From: Enterobacteriaceae bacterium
Lineage (GTDB): Bacteria; Pseudomonadota; Gammaproteobacteria; Enterobacterales; Enterobacteriaceae
Direction of reading: 5' to 3'
NCBI GenBank assembly: GCA_902363335.1
Contig: CABIZV010000003.1
Span: 345,475-409,474, forward strand
DNA: 64,000 nucleotides
The notes under the pieces were generated by a model that saw only the letters and a program-made list of their open reading frames with translations, did no database searches and was not told the origin of the DNA. The position numbers and the translations under genes were made by a program. Shown here one piece after another: positions 50,654-60,127 of this stretch (position 1 is the stretch's first letter; every line of letters starts with the position of its first letter).

Positions 50654-51685
50654 ATGACCCTACACTGCGCCTTCATCGGCTTTGGCAAAAGCGCCACCCG
50701 CTACCATCTTCCTTATGTCCTCCACCGCAAAGCGGACTGGCACGTCGCGCATATTTATCGTCGCAGCCCGAAGCCGGATGAACAGCTGCCGCAGTATGCA
50801 CACATCCACTTTACCAGCGAGCTTGACGACATCTTAAACGACCCGCAGGTCAAGCTGGTGGTGGTCTGCACCCACGCTGATAGCCACTATGATTATGCGA
50901 AAAGAGCGCTGGAAGCCGGAAAAAACGTGCTGGTGGAAAAACCTTTCACGCCAACGCTTGCCGAAGCAAAAGAGCTGTTTGCGCTGGCGAAAAGCAAAGG
51001 CCTGACGATTTCGCCGTACCAGAATCGCCGTTTTGACTCCTGCTTCCTGACAACCAAAAAAGTGATTGAAAGCGGCAAGCTGGGAACGATCGTTGAAATA
51101 GAAAGCCACTTCGACAATTATCGTCCGGTGGACGGCGGCAAACCCGGTCTGCCGCAGGATGGCGTCTTCTACGGTCTGGGCGTACATACCATGGACCAGA
51201 TTATTTCGCTATTCGGCCGCCCGCAGCAGGTCGCCTACGACATCCGTCACCTGCGCAATAAAGCCAATCCTGATGATACCTTTGAAGCCCAACTGTTCTA
51301 CGGCGATCTTAAAGCTATCGTCAAAAGCAGCCATCTGGTGAAGCTCGAATACCCGAAATTTATTGTCCACGGCCACAAGGGATCGTTTATCAAATACGGT
51401 ATCGATCAGCAGGAAACCAGCCTCAAGGCCAACATTATGCCGGGCGAGCCGGGTTTTGGCGCGGACAGCAGCGTGGGCATTCTGGAATACGTGGATGACG
51501 AAGGAAACACGGTGCGTGAAGAGATCGCCGTTGAAACCGGGGATTATGGCCGCGTGTACGATGCGTTGTATCAAACTCTGGTTAACGGTCAGGATAACTT
51601 CGTCAGTGAATCTGATGCTCTGACGAACATGGAGATCCTCGAACGCGGGTTCGCCCAGCCATCTCCTGCCACCATTACTCTGTAA
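50654..51685 (+). CDS. yhhX: Gfo/Idh/MocA-family oxidoreductase YhhX
   Basis: 343 residues: N-terminal Rossmann domain (CAFIGFGKSATRYHLPYV; KNVLVEKPFTPT with the family Lys) and C-terminal Gfo/Idh/MocA domain. An NAD(P)-dependent sugar- or polyol-type dehydrogenase of unknown substrate, close to E. coli YhhX. Downstream of ryhB on the same strand; terminator at 51695-51744. Confidence 0.92.
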   Translation: MTLHCAFIGFGKSATRYHLPYVLHRKADWHVAHIYRRSPKPDEQLPQYAHIHFTSELDDILNDPQVKLVVVCTHADSHYDYAKRALEAGKNVLVEKPFTPTLAEAKELFALAKSKGLTISPYQNRRFDSCFLTTKKVIESGKLGTIVEIESHFDNYRPVDGGKPGLPQDGVFYGLGVHTMDQIISLFGRPQQVAYDIRHLRNKANPDDTFEAQLFYGDLKAIVKSSHLVKLEYPKFIVHGHKGSFIKYGIDQQETSLKANIMPGEPGFGADSSVGILEYVDDEGNTVREEIAVETGDYGRVYDALYQTLVNGQDNFVSESDALTNMEILERGFAQPSPATITL

Positions 51686-51694
51686 ATATGCGTA

Positions 51695-51744
51695 TTGACG
51701 CCTCGCATCTTATTCATATTTTTTGACTAGAGGCGTCAATTTTC
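51695..51744 (+). terminator. yhhX terminator
   Basis: TTGACGCCTC (51695-51704) pairs with GAGGCGTCAA (51730-51739) around a 25-base loop, ending TTTTC. Confidence 0.7.
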
Positions 51745-51809
51745 ACCCACTATCATCCCAGGCGGTTTGCGTCCAAACTTGTTTCATCGAAAACATGAGG
51801 GGGTAGCAA

Positions 51810-52505
51810 ATGATTTTCTTACGCAAAGCAAACGAACGTGGTCACGCAAATCATGGTTGGCTGGACTCCTGGCATACCTTCTCATTTGCTGACTATTACG
51901 ATCCCAATTTCATGGGCTTCTCCGCGCTGCGCGTCATTAACGATGACGTGATTGATGCAGGGCAGGGGTTCGGTACCCACCCGCATAAAGATATGGAAAT
52001 CCTGACCTACGTTCTGGAAGGCGCAGTTGAGCACCAGGACAGCATGGGCAACAAAGAACAGGTTCCGGCGGGTGAGTTCCAGATTATGAGTGCGGGCACC
52101 GGGGTACGTCACTCGGAGTACAACCCGAGTGCGACCGACAAATTGCACCTGTATCAAATCTGGATTATCCCAGAGAAAACGGGCATCACGCCGCGCTATG
52201 AACAGCGCCGCTTTGACGCCGCGCAGGGCAAACAACTGGTGCTGTCACCGGATGCGCGTGAAGGTTCGCTGAAAGTGTATCAGGACATGGAACTGTACCG
52301 CTGGGCGCTGGCGAAAGGCGAACAGTCGGTTCACCAGATTGCCGCTGACCGCCGCGTGTGGATTCAGGTGGTGAAAGGTGAAGTTTCCATTAATGGCACC
52401 AAAGCCACCACCAGCGATGGTCTGGCGATTTGGGACGAGCAGGCGATTTCGGTGCATGCCGACAGCGAAAGCGAAATTTTACTCTTCGATCTGCCGCCAG
52501 TTTGA
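51810..52505 (+). CDS. yhhW: Pirin-family quercetin 2,3-dioxygenase
   Basis: 231 residues, bicupin of the pirin family. Metal ligands are visible in GFGTHPHKDMEILTYVLEG and VEHQDS. Close to E. coli YhhW, which has quercetinase activity in vitro; the natural substrate is unknown. Upstream RBS GAGGGGG. It is followed by a 13-bp hairpin. Confidence 0.93.
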   Translation: MIFLRKANERGHANHGWLDSWHTFSFADYYDPNFMGFSALRVINDDVIDAGQGFGTHPHKDMEILTYVLEGAVEHQDSMGNKEQVPAGEFQIMSAGTGVRHSEYNPSATDKLHLYQIWIIPEKTGITPRYEQRRFDAAQGKQLVLSPDAREGSLKVYQDMELYRWALAKGEQSVHQIAADRRVWIQVVKGEVSINGTKATTSDGLAIWDEQAISVHADSESEILLFDLPPV

Positions 52506-52522
52506 TCCGGCGTAAATAATTA

Positions 52523-52556
52523 ACGCAACCTCCCCAATCTTGCGGGGAGGTTGCGT
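52523..52556 (+). terminator. Strong hairpin between yhhW and gntR
   Basis: ACGCAACCTCCCC (52523-52535) and its exact complement (52544-52556) form a 13-bp stem with an eight-base loop. T tract is poor, but stem strength and position indicate a terminator. Confidence 0.7.
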
Positions 52557-52607
52557 CATCTCCGTGGTAAACTTCAGCAATATTTCACCTTTGTTTGCCT
52601 CTGGACG

Positions 52608-53603
52608 ATGAAAAAGAAAAGACCCGTACTTCAGGATGTTGCCGATCGCGTTGGCGTGACCAAAATGACGGTTAGCCGTTTTTTACGTAACCCGGAACAG
52701 GTTTCCGTGGCGTTGCGCGGTAAAATTGCGGCGGCTCTTGACGATCTGGGTTACATCCCCAATCGGGCTCCCGATATTCTCTCCAATTCCACCAGCCGGG
52801 CTATCGGCGTACTGTTACCGTCACTGACCAACCAGGTTTTCGCAGAAGTGCTGCGCGGCGTGGAAAGCGTCACCGACGCTTACGGTTACCAGACAATGCT
52901 TGCGCACTACGGCTACAAACCGGAGATGGAGCAGGAACGTCTGGAATCGATGCTCTCGTGGAATATCGACGGACTTATCCTCACCGAACGCACCCACACT
53001 CCCCGCACTCTGAAGATGATTGAAGTGGCCGGGATCCCCGTGGTGGAACTGATGGACAGCCAGTCCCCGTGCCTCGACATTGCGGTCGGCTTTGATAACT
53101 ACGAAGCCGCGCGCCAGATGACGGCGGCGATTATTGCTCGTGGACATCGGCATATCGCCTATTTAGGCGCTCGTCTCGACGAACGTACTATCATCAAACA
53201 AAAGGGCTACGAGCAGGCGATGCTGGATGCCGGTTTAACGCCGTACAGCGTGATGGTTGAGCAGTCCTCTTCCTACACCTCGGGGATTGAACTGATGCGT
53301 CAGGCGCGGCGTGAATTCTCACAGCTTGACGGTATCTTTTGTACCAACGATGACCTGGCGGTCGGCGCGGCGTTTGAATGCCAGCGTCTGGGGCTGAAAA
53401 TACCCGACGATATCGCGATTGCGGGTTTCCACGGTCATGACATCGGCCAGGTGATGGAACCGCGTCTCGCCAGCGTGCTGACGCCGCGTGAACGCATGGG
53501 CCGCATTGGCGCAGAGCGGTTGTTGGCCCGTATCCGTGGAGAGACCGTTACCCCTAAAATGTTAGATTTAGGTTTCACGTTGTCACCGGGTGGATCTATT
53601 TAG
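52608..53603 (+). CDS. gntR: Gluconate-responsive LacI-family repressor
   Basis: 331 residues, same length as E. coli GntR. HTH at the N-terminus (VLQDVADRVGVTKMTVSRFL), hinge (NRAPDILSNSTSRAIGV) and periplasmic-binding-like effector domain. Represses gntKU, gntT and edd-eda until gluconate binds. The start ATG 52608 matches E. coli; the upstream in-frame codons lie in the leader. Two operators for it lie ahead of gntK. Confidence 0.96.
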   Translation: MKKKRPVLQDVADRVGVTKMTVSRFLRNPEQVSVALRGKIAAALDDLGYIPNRAPDILSNSTSRAIGVLLPSLTNQVFAEVLRGVESVTDAYGYQTMLAHYGYKPEMEQERLESMLSWNIDGLILTERTHTPRTLKMIEVAGIPVVELMDSQSPCLDIAVGFDNYEAARQMTAAIIARGHRHIAYLGARLDERTIIKQKGYEQAMLDAGLTPYSVMVEQSSSYTSGIELMRQARREFSQLDGIFCTNDDLAVGAAFECQRLGLKIPDDIAIAGFHGHDIGQVMEPRLASVLTPRERMGRIGAERLLARIRGETVTPKMLDLGFTLSPGGSI

Positions 53604-53610
53604 CCCTAAC

Positions 53611-53632
53611 AACTTTGAACTAGATCACACAA
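53611..53632 (+). promoter_or_regulatory. CRP site upstream of gntKU
   Basis: TTTGA-ACTAGA-TCACA (53614-53629) fits the CRP site TGTGA-N6-TCACA with one mismatch in the first half. It lies about 80 bp upstream of the GntR operators, consistent with catabolite control. Confidence 0.65.
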
Positions 53633-53694
53633 ATTCACTTAGCACTCCCTTCCGGCACGAATGGTTATTGCTTATCCACTAGCCCGGCAGGACA

Positions 53695-53723
53695 ATGTTA
53701 CCGATAACTGTTACCCGTAACAA
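53695..53723 (+). promoter_or_regulatory. Two GntR operators of gntKU
   Basis: ATGTTACCGATAACTG (53695-53710) and CTGTTACCCGTAACAA (53708-53723) both match the GntR palindrome ATGTTA-CCGG-TAACAT closely and overlap by three bases. Binding here would block transcription of gntK. Confidence 0.85.
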
Positions 53724-53750
53724 TTCTTTAGTGCCCAACAGGAGGACGCC

Positions 53751-54284
53751 TTGAGCACGACTAACCACGATCACCACGTCTATGTACTGATGGGCGTTTC
53801 TGGCAGCGGTAAATCTGCGGTTGCCAGCGAAGTTGCGCATCGTTTGAATGCTGCGTTTCTGGACGGCGACTTCCTGCATCCACGTCGCAATATCGTCAAA
53901 ATGTCCTCCGGCGAACCGCTGAACGACGACGATCGCAAACCGTGGCTGCAAGCCTTGAATGATGCCGCTTTCGCGATGCAACGTACCAATAAAGTGTCGC
54001 TGATTGTCTGCTCTGCGCTGAAAAAAGCGTACCGCGACATTCTGCGCGAAGGTAACCCGAATCTCTCTTTCGTCTATCTGAAAGGTGATTTTGAGGTGAT
54101 TGAAAGCCGCCTGAAGGCGCGCAAAGGCCACTTCTTCAAAACTCAGATGCTGGTGACCCAATTCGAAACCCTGCAAGAGCCGGACGCTGACGAACGTGAC
54201 GTGCTGGTGGTTGATATCGATCAGCCGCTGGAAGGCGTTATCGACAGCACGATTGAAGTGATTAACAAAGGCCGTATCGCGTGA
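53751..54284 (+). CDS. gntK: Gluconokinase
   Basis: 177 residues. P-loop MGVSGSGKSAVASEV near the N-terminus, then DGDFLHPRRNIVKM and CSALKKAYRD. Phosphorylates gluconate to 6-phosphogluconate, feeding the Entner-Doudoroff and pentose phosphate routes. It begins with TTG at 53751, supported by AGGAGG nine bases upstream and by the match to the E. coli N-terminus (MSTTNHDHH). The stop overlaps the gntU start. Confidence 0.95.
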   Translation: MSTTNHDHHVYVLMGVSGSGKSAVASEVAHRLNAAFLDGDFLHPRRNIVKMSSGEPLNDDDRKPWLQALNDAAFAMQRTNKVSLIVCSALKKAYRDILREGNPNLSFVYLKGDFEVIESRLKARKGHFFKTQMLVTQFETLQEPDADERDVLVVDIDQPLEGVIDSTIEVINKGRIA

Positions 54285-55621
54285 CAACTTTAACACTCGT
54301 TTTAACCGCAGTGGGTTCCGTACTCCTGCTGCTGTTCCTGGTCATGAAGGCGCGTATGCACGCCTTCCTGGCATTGATGGTCGTTTCTATTGGCGCAGGC
54401 CTGTTCTCCGGTATGCCGTTGATTAAAATCGCGGCGACCATGGAAAAAGGCATGGGCGGCACGCTGGGCTTCCTGGCGATTGTGGTCGCACTGGGCGCGA
54501 TGTTCGGCAAAATCCTGCATGAAACCGGCGCGGTTGATCAGATTGCCGTCAAAATGCTCAAATCGTTTGGCCACAGCCGCGCGCATTATGCGATTGGTCT
54601 GGCCGGTCTTATCTGCGCGCTGCCGCTGTTCTTTGAAGTCGCTATCGTGCTGCTGATTAGCGTAGCGTTCTCCATGGCGCGCCATACCGGGACTAACCTG
54701 GTTAAGCTTGTTATTCCGCTGTTTGCCGGCGTGGCGGCAGCCGCCGCGTTCCTGGTGCCTGGGCCTGCGCCAATGCTGCTGGCCTCCCAGATGCACGCTG
54801 ACTTCGGCTGGATGATTCTGATTGGCCTGTGTGCTGCTATCCCGGGCATGCTTATTGCCGGGCCGCTGTGGGGCAACTTCATCAGCCGTTACGTTGAGCT
54901 GAGTATTCCTGAAGATGTCACCGAGCCGCACCTGGGCGAGGGCAAAATGCCATCCTTTGGCTTTAGCCTCGCGCTGATCCTGCTGCCATTGGTGCTGGTA
55001 GGGCTGAAAACCGTTGCTGCGCGCTTTGTGCCGGAAGGCTCTGAAGTGTATCAGTGGTTCGAATTTATCGGTCACCCGTTCACGGCGATTCTGGTGGCGT
55101 GTCTGGTAGCGATTTATGGTCTGGCGTTCCGTCAGGGCATGGCGAAAGATAAGGTCATGGAAATCTGCGGTCATGCGCTGCAACCGGCGGGCATCATTTT
55201 GCTGGTTATTGGTGCAGGCGGTGTTTTCAAGCAGGTGCTGGTCGACTCTGGCGTGGGTCCTGCGTTGGGTGAAGCGTTAACCGGGATGGGCCTGCCTATC
55301 GCGCTGACCTGCTTTATCCTCGCTGCGGCTGTGCGTATTATTCAGGGTTCCGCAACGGTCGCCTGTCTGACTGCGGTAGGTCTGGTGATGCCGGTGATTG
55401 AACAGCTGCATTACAACGGCGCTCAGCTGGCAGCCCTGTCTATCTGTATCGGCGGCGGCTCTATCGTGGTCAGCCACGTGAACGACGCAGGCTTCTGGCT
55501 GTTCGGTAAATTTACCGGCGCAACCGAAGCCCAAACGCTGAAAACCTGGACCATGATGGAAACCATCCTTGGTACGGTGGGCGCGATTGTTGGTATGGTG
55601 GCGTTTACGTTATTAAGCTGA
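54281..55621 (+). CDS. gntU: Low-affinity gluconate permease
   Basis: 446 residues, about 12-14 helices, GntP family, same length as E. coli GntU (EKGMGGTLGFLAIVVALGAMFG; IQGSATVACLTAVGL). Imports gluconate by proton symport. Starts with GTG at 54281 overlapping the gntK stop (GTGA), so translation is coupled. REP elements follow. Confidence 0.95.
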   Translation: MTTLTLVLTAVGSVLLLLFLVMKARMHAFLALMVVSIGAGLFSGMPLIKIAATMEKGMGGTLGFLAIVVALGAMFGKILHETGAVDQIAVKMLKSFGHSRAHYAIGLAGLICALPLFFEVAIVLLISVAFSMARHTGTNLVKLVIPLFAGVAAAAAFLVPGPAPMLLASQMHADFGWMILIGLCAAIPGMLIAGPLWGNFISRYVELSIPEDVTEPHLGEGKMPSFGFSLALILLPLVLVGLKTVAARFVPEGSEVYQWFEFIGHPFTAILVACLVAIYGLAFRQGMAKDKVMEICGHALQPAGIILLVIGAGGVFKQVLVDSGVGPALGEALTGMGLPIALTCFILAAAVRIIQGSATVACLTAVGLVMPVIEQLHYNGAQLAALSICIGGGSIVVSHVNDAGFWLFGKFTGATEAQTLKTWTMMETILGTVGAIVGMVAFTLLS

Positions 55622-55630
55622 TGCATCGTT

Positions 55631-55710
55631 TGTAGGCCGGATAAGGCAAAGCCGCCATCCGGCAATGTGTGCCAGACCGCCTGATGGCGCTGCGCTTATC
55701 TGACCTACAA
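55631..55710. repeat. REP pair downstream of gntU
   Basis: GTAGGCCGGATAAGGC...CCATCCGGC and GCCTGATGGCGC...TATCTGACCTAC in opposite orientation between gntU and yhgN. Confidence 0.88.
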
Positions 55711-55723
55711 ACCAGACACATTC

Positions 55724-55743
55724 GGCCGGGCAATTGCCCGGCC
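55724..55743. terminator. Short palindrome between gntU and yhgN
   Basis: GGCCGGGC and GCCCGGCC around AATT form an eight-base stem between convergent genes. No long T tract on either strand. Confidence 0.5.
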
Positions 55744-55751
55744 AAATAGTT

Positions 55752-56345
55752 TTATCCCTTCATCCACATCCGAATGCCGTCCAGGAACATCTGGGTTGCC
55801 ATCATCACCAGAATCAGCCCCATCAGACGCTCAAGCGCGTTCACTCCCTTCTCGCCAAGCAGACGCAAGAACAGCGACGACTGCAGCAAAATCACCACTG
55901 TGCCGCCCCAGGCAATCAGCAGCGCAATCACCAGGTGTGACAAATTGTTGGGATATTGATGTGACAGCAGCATTAATGTTGCCAGTAGTGTCGGCCCGGC
56001 CACTAAGGGAATGGCAAGCGGCACAATAAACGGTTCTTCACCCGCAGGCAGACCGGAGCTATTTCCACTGGCGCTGGGGAAAATCATCTTAATGGCAATC
56101 AGGAATAATATGATGCCGCCGGAGATAGAAACCGTCTCCGCACGCAGGTTTAAAAACGCCAGAATTTTCTCTCCAGCGAAGAGGAAAATCAGCATGAGTA
56201 GAAGTGCGATTAAAAGCTCACGTATCATGATCGCCTTGCGGCGCTTGGGTTCCGTGTGTTTTAGCACTGACATGAAAATGGGTAAATTACCCAGTGGATC
56301 CATAATCAGGATCAATAAAACAGCGGCGGAAAAGATATCACTCAT
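55752..56345 (-). CDS. yhgN: MarC-family inner-membrane protein YhgN
   Basis: 197 residues, six helices, UPF0056/MarC family (LILIMDPLGNLPIFMSVL start; AIPLVAGPTLLATLMLL repeat). Corresponds to E. coli YhgN. Function uncertain; proposed transporter. Divergent from asd with 233 bases between, which hold the asd promoter region but no gene I can see. Confidence 0.9.
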   Translation of the reverse strand: MSDIFSAAVLLILIMDPLGNLPIFMSVLKHTEPKRRKAIMIRELLIALLLMLIFLFAGEKILAFLNLRAETVSISGGIILFLIAIKMIFPSASGNSSGLPAGEEPFIVPLAIPLVAGPTLLATLMLLSHQYPNNLSHLVIALLIAWGGTVVILLQSSLFLRLLGEKGVNALERLMGLILVMMATQMFLDGIRMWMKG

Positions 56346-56578
56346 TACTCAAATTCCTTGATAATCGTTAAGGACTTTCTGCTTTACACATCACCCAAAT
56401 CACGGATTTTGACGCGGGTAAATGTGCTCCCCATCGTAGGGGGATAAGTTGCATTTCTGATTGCGACACAATCATTGATTAATTTCACTTGCGACTTTAG
56501 CTGCTTTTTGTAATGTGATGGGATCGCCAGTAGCACTGGCAAGCATAAACAGCACACATATCTGCAGGAAAATACGCT

Positions 56579-57685
56579 ATGAAAAATGTTGGTTTTATCG
56601 GCTGGCGCGGGATGGTCGGCTCTGTACTCATGCAACGCATGGTGGAAGAGCGCGATTTTGACGCCATTCGCCCGGTCTTCTTCTCCACTTCCCAGTTAGG
56701 GCAAGCTGCGCCAACCTTTGGCGGCAACGGTGGAGGTACGCTTCAGGATGCTTACGATCTTGAGGCGCTGAAGGCCCTCGACATTATTGTCACCTGTCAG
56801 GGCGGCGATTATACCAACGAAATCTATCCGAAGCTTCGTGAAAGCGGCTGGCAGGGTTATTGGATTGATGCGGCATCCTCGCTGCGTATGGACGATAGCG
56901 CCATTATCATCCTCGACCCGGTAAACCAGCAGGTGATCACCGACGGCCTGAACAATGGCGTGAAGACTTTCGTGGGCGGTAACTGTACCGTCAGCCTGAT
57001 GCTGATGTCCCTGGGCGGCCTGTTTGCAAACGATCTGGTGGAGTGGGCCTCTGTGGCAACTTACCAGGCGGCTTCCGGCGGCGGTGCGCGTCATATGCGT
57101 GAACTGCTGACCCAGATGGGCCAACTGCACGACCACGTTGCCAGCGAACTGGCTAATCCTGCATCCGCTATTCTTGATATCGAACGCAAAGTTACCACCC
57201 TGACCCGCAGTGGCGATCTGGCCGTAGACAACTTCGGCGTACCGCTGGCAGGCAGCCTTATCCCATGGATCGATAAACAGCTCGATAACGGCCAGAGTCG
57301 CGAAGAGTGGAAAGGCCAGGCCGAGACCAACAAAATTCTCGCCACCTCGTCGGTTATCCCGGTTGATGGTCTTTGCGTGCGCGTCGGCGCGCTGCGTTGC
57401 CACAGCCAGGCATTCACGCTGAAATTGAAAAAAGATATTTCCATAAGTTCCGTGGAAGAATTGCTTGCGGCGCACAACCCGTGGGCAAAAGTGGTTCCAA
57501 ATGACCGCGAAATCACCATGCGTGAATTAACACCAGCCGCCGTCACCGGCACCCTGACCACGCCGGTTGGGCGCTTGCGTAAGCTAAACATGGGGCCACA
57601 GTACCTATCAGCGTTTACCGTTGGCGACCAGCTTCTATGGGGCGCTGCGGAACCGCTGCGTCGTATGTTGCGCCAGCTGGCGTAA
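56579..57685 (+). CDS. asd: Aspartate-semialdehyde dehydrogenase
   Basis: 368 residues. NADP-binding GFIGWRGMVGSVLM, catalytic Cys136 in GGNCTVSLM. Reduces aspartyl phosphate to aspartate semialdehyde, the branch point to lysine, diaminopimelate, methionine and threonine. Monocistronic, with terminator at 57703. Confidence 0.96.
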   Translation: MKNVGFIGWRGMVGSVLMQRMVEERDFDAIRPVFFSTSQLGQAAPTFGGNGGGTLQDAYDLEALKALDIIVTCQGGDYTNEIYPKLRESGWQGYWIDAASSLRMDDSAIIILDPVNQQVITDGLNNGVKTFVGGNCTVSLMLMSLGGLFANDLVEWASVATYQAASGGGARHMRELLTQMGQLHDHVASELANPASAILDIERKVTTLTRSGDLAVDNFGVPLAGSLIPWIDKQLDNGQSREEWKGQAETNKILATSSVIPVDGLCVRVGALRCHSQAFTLKLKKDISISSVEELLAAHNPWAKVVPNDREITMRELTPAAVTGTLTTPVGRLRKLNMGPQYLSAFTVGDQLLWGAAEPLRRMLRQLA

Positions 57686-57702
57686 ACATTTGTTCATTGA
57701 TG

Positions 57703-57729
57703 AGGGGTGGAAGACCATCCCTTTTTTTT
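57703..57729 (+). terminator. asd terminator
   Basis: GGGGTGG pairs with CCATCCC (one G-T) around AAGA, followed by eight Ts. The 210 bases from here to glgB hold the glg promoter region; no gene seen. Confidence 0.88.
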
Positions 57730-57938
57730 GCGTAATACAAGGAGTAAACGCAGAGATGTTTAATTTTATCCCAGGAGTAAGCTAAAGCGTTGGCTATGCT
57801 TTAATTAAGGTCTATCGCCTTCATTAAAGGTTGAATGGAGTTAAAAGAGCACTCTTCTTTGTGCTGCACCGTTCGAGTCACAAATGTCGCCACTTACAGT
57901 GGATTGAGGCGACACAAAAAAACAAAGGATGATGAAGC

Positions 57939-60125
57939 ATGTCCGATCGTATTGATAGAGACGTGATTAACGCGCTGATTGCAGGTCATTTTGCCGACCC
58001 TTTCTCTGTACTGGGGATGCACCGAACGGAATCAGGACTGGAAGTCCGGGCATTACTGCCTGACGCGACCGACGTATGGGTGATTGAACCTAAAACCGGG
58101 CGTAAAATCGGCAAGCTGGAGTGTGTAGACGCTCGCGGTTTCTTTTGTGGCATCCTGCCGCGCCGTAAAAATTTCTTCCGTTATCAGTTGGCTGTCGTCT
58201 GGCACGGTCAACAGAATCTTATTGATGATCCCTATAGCTTTGGCCCACTGCTTAAGGATTTGGACGCATGGTTGCTCTCCGAAGGGACACACCTGCGCCC
58301 CTACGAAACGCTGGGCGCTCACGCGGACACGATGGACGGTATCACCGGAACACGCTTTGCCGTCTGGGCACCGAATGCCCAACGCGTGTCAGTGGTTGGC
58401 CAGTTTAACTACTGGGATGGCCGCCGTCATCCGATGCGTCTGCGTCGTGAATCGGGGATTTGGGAGCTGTTTATCCCCGGCGCGCACAATGGCCAGCTGT
58501 ATAAGTTCGAGATGATCGATGCCAATGGCACATTGCGCGTCAAGGCTGACCCCTATGCTTTAGAAGCACAAATGCGCCCGGACACGGCCTCGCTGATTTG
58601 CAGCCTACCGCCAAAGGTCGTGCAGACCGAAGAACGCAAAAAGGCCAATCAGCTTGATGCCGCCATCTCGATCTACGAGGTACACCTCGGCTCCTGGCGT
58701 CGCCACACGGACAACAATTTCTGGTTGAGCTACCGCGAGCTAGCGGACCAACTCGTTCCGTATGCCAAATGGATGGGCTTCACCCATCTGGAACTGCTGC
58801 CAATTAACGAACATCCGTTTGACGGTAGCTGGGGCTATCAGCCGACCGGGCTGTATGCGCCAACCCGCCGTTTCGGCACCCGCGACGATTTCCGCTACTT
58901 TATCGAGGCGGCCCATGCCGCTGGGCTCAGCGTGATCCTTGACTGGGTGCCTGGGCACTTCCCGTCGGACGATTTTGCGCTGGCCGAATTTGACGGCACC
59001 CATCTGTACGAACATAGCGACCCGCGTGAAGGCTACCATCAGGACTGGAATACCCTGATTTACAACTACGGCCGCCGTGAAGTGAGTAACTTCCTGGTGG
59101 GCAACGCGTTGTATTGGGTGGAACGTTTTGGCATTGATGCGCTTCGCGTCGATGCGGTGGCGTCAATGATTCACCGCGACTACTCTCGTAAAGAGGGTGA
59201 ATGGATCCCGAACGAATATGGTGGTCGGGAAAATCTTGAAGCGATTGAATTCCTGCGCAACACCAACCGTGTGCTGGGCGAACAGGTGCCGGGCGCGGTC
59301 ACCATGGCGGAAGAGTCAACGGACTTCCCGGGCGTCTCTCGTCCTTGTGATATGGGCGGTCTGGGCTTTTGGTATAAGTGGAATCTGGGCTGGATGCACG
59401 ACACCCTCGATTACATGAAACTCGACCCGATTCATCGCCAATATCATCACGACAAAATGACTTTCGGAATGCTTTACAACCATACCGAAAACTTCGTATT
59501 GCCACTGTCGCACGATGAAGTGGTTCACGGTAAAAAATCGATTCTTGATCGCATGCCTGGCGATGCGTGGCAAAAGTTCGCCAACCTGCGCGCCTACTAC
59601 GGCTGGCTGTTTGCTTTCCCGGGTAAGAAGCTGCTGTTTATGGGTAACGAGTTTGCTCAGGGCCGCGAATGGAACTTTGACGGCAGCCTCGACTGGCATC
59701 TGCTGGAAGGGGGCGATAACTGGCACAACGGCGTGCAGCGTCTGGTGCGTGACCTGAACCACACCTATCGTCATCACAAAGCCATGCACGAGCTGGACTT
59801 CGATGCGCTGGGCTTTGAGTGGTTAGTGGTTGATGACAAAGAGCACTCGGTGTTTGCCTTTGTTCGCCGTGATAAGGCGGGCAACGAAATTATTGTCGTC
59901 AGCAACTTTACCCCGGTGCTACGTCATGGCTATCGCTTCGGTATTAATCAGCCGGGCCGCTGGCGTGAGGTGCTCAATACCGACTCTGGCCATTATCACG
60001 GCAGCAATGCGGGTAATGGTGGTGAGGTACGTAGCGACGACATCGAAAGCCATGGCCGCCCACAGTCGCTGAGCTTGACGTTGCCGCCGCTGTCCACCGT
60101 CTGGCTGGTTCGGGAAGGGGATTAA
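57939..60125 (+). CDS. glgB: 1,4-alpha-glucan branching enzyme
   Basis: 728 residues, same length as E. coli GlgB. N-terminal CBM48 domains, then GH13 domain with nucleophile in DALRVDAVASM, acid/base in TMAEESTDFPG, and third Asp in LSHDEVVHGK. Introduces alpha-1,6 branches into glycogen. First gene of glgBXCA; glgX follows two bases later. Confidence 0.97.
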   Translation: MSDRIDRDVINALIAGHFADPFSVLGMHRTESGLEVRALLPDATDVWVIEPKTGRKIGKLECVDARGFFCGILPRRKNFFRYQLAVVWHGQQNLIDDPYSFGPLLKDLDAWLLSEGTHLRPYETLGAHADTMDGITGTRFAVWAPNAQRVSVVGQFNYWDGRRHPMRLRRESGIWELFIPGAHNGQLYKFEMIDANGTLRVKADPYALEAQMRPDTASLICSLPPKVVQTEERKKANQLDAAISIYEVHLGSWRRHTDNNFWLSYRELADQLVPYAKWMGFTHLELLPINEHPFDGSWGYQPTGLYAPTRRFGTRDDFRYFIEAAHAAGLSVILDWVPGHFPSDDFALAEFDGTHLYEHSDPREGYHQDWNTLIYNYGRREVSNFLVGNALYWVERFGIDALRVDAVASMIHRDYSRKEGEWIPNEYGGRENLEAIEFLRNTNRVLGEQVPGAVTMAEESTDFPGVSRPCDMGGLGFWYKWNLGWMHDTLDYMKLDPIHRQYHHDKMTFGMLYNHTENFVLPLSHDEVVHGKKSILDRMPGDAWQKFANLRAYYGWLFAFPGKKLLFMGNEFAQGREWNFDGSLDWHLLEGGDNWHNGVQRLVRDLNHTYRHHKAMHELDFDALGFEWLVVDDKEHSVFAFVRRDKAGNEIIVVSNFTPVLRHGYRFGINQPGRWREVLNTDSGHYHGSNAGNGGEVRSDDIESHGRPQSLSLTLPPLSTVWLVREGD

Positions 60126-60127
60126 TT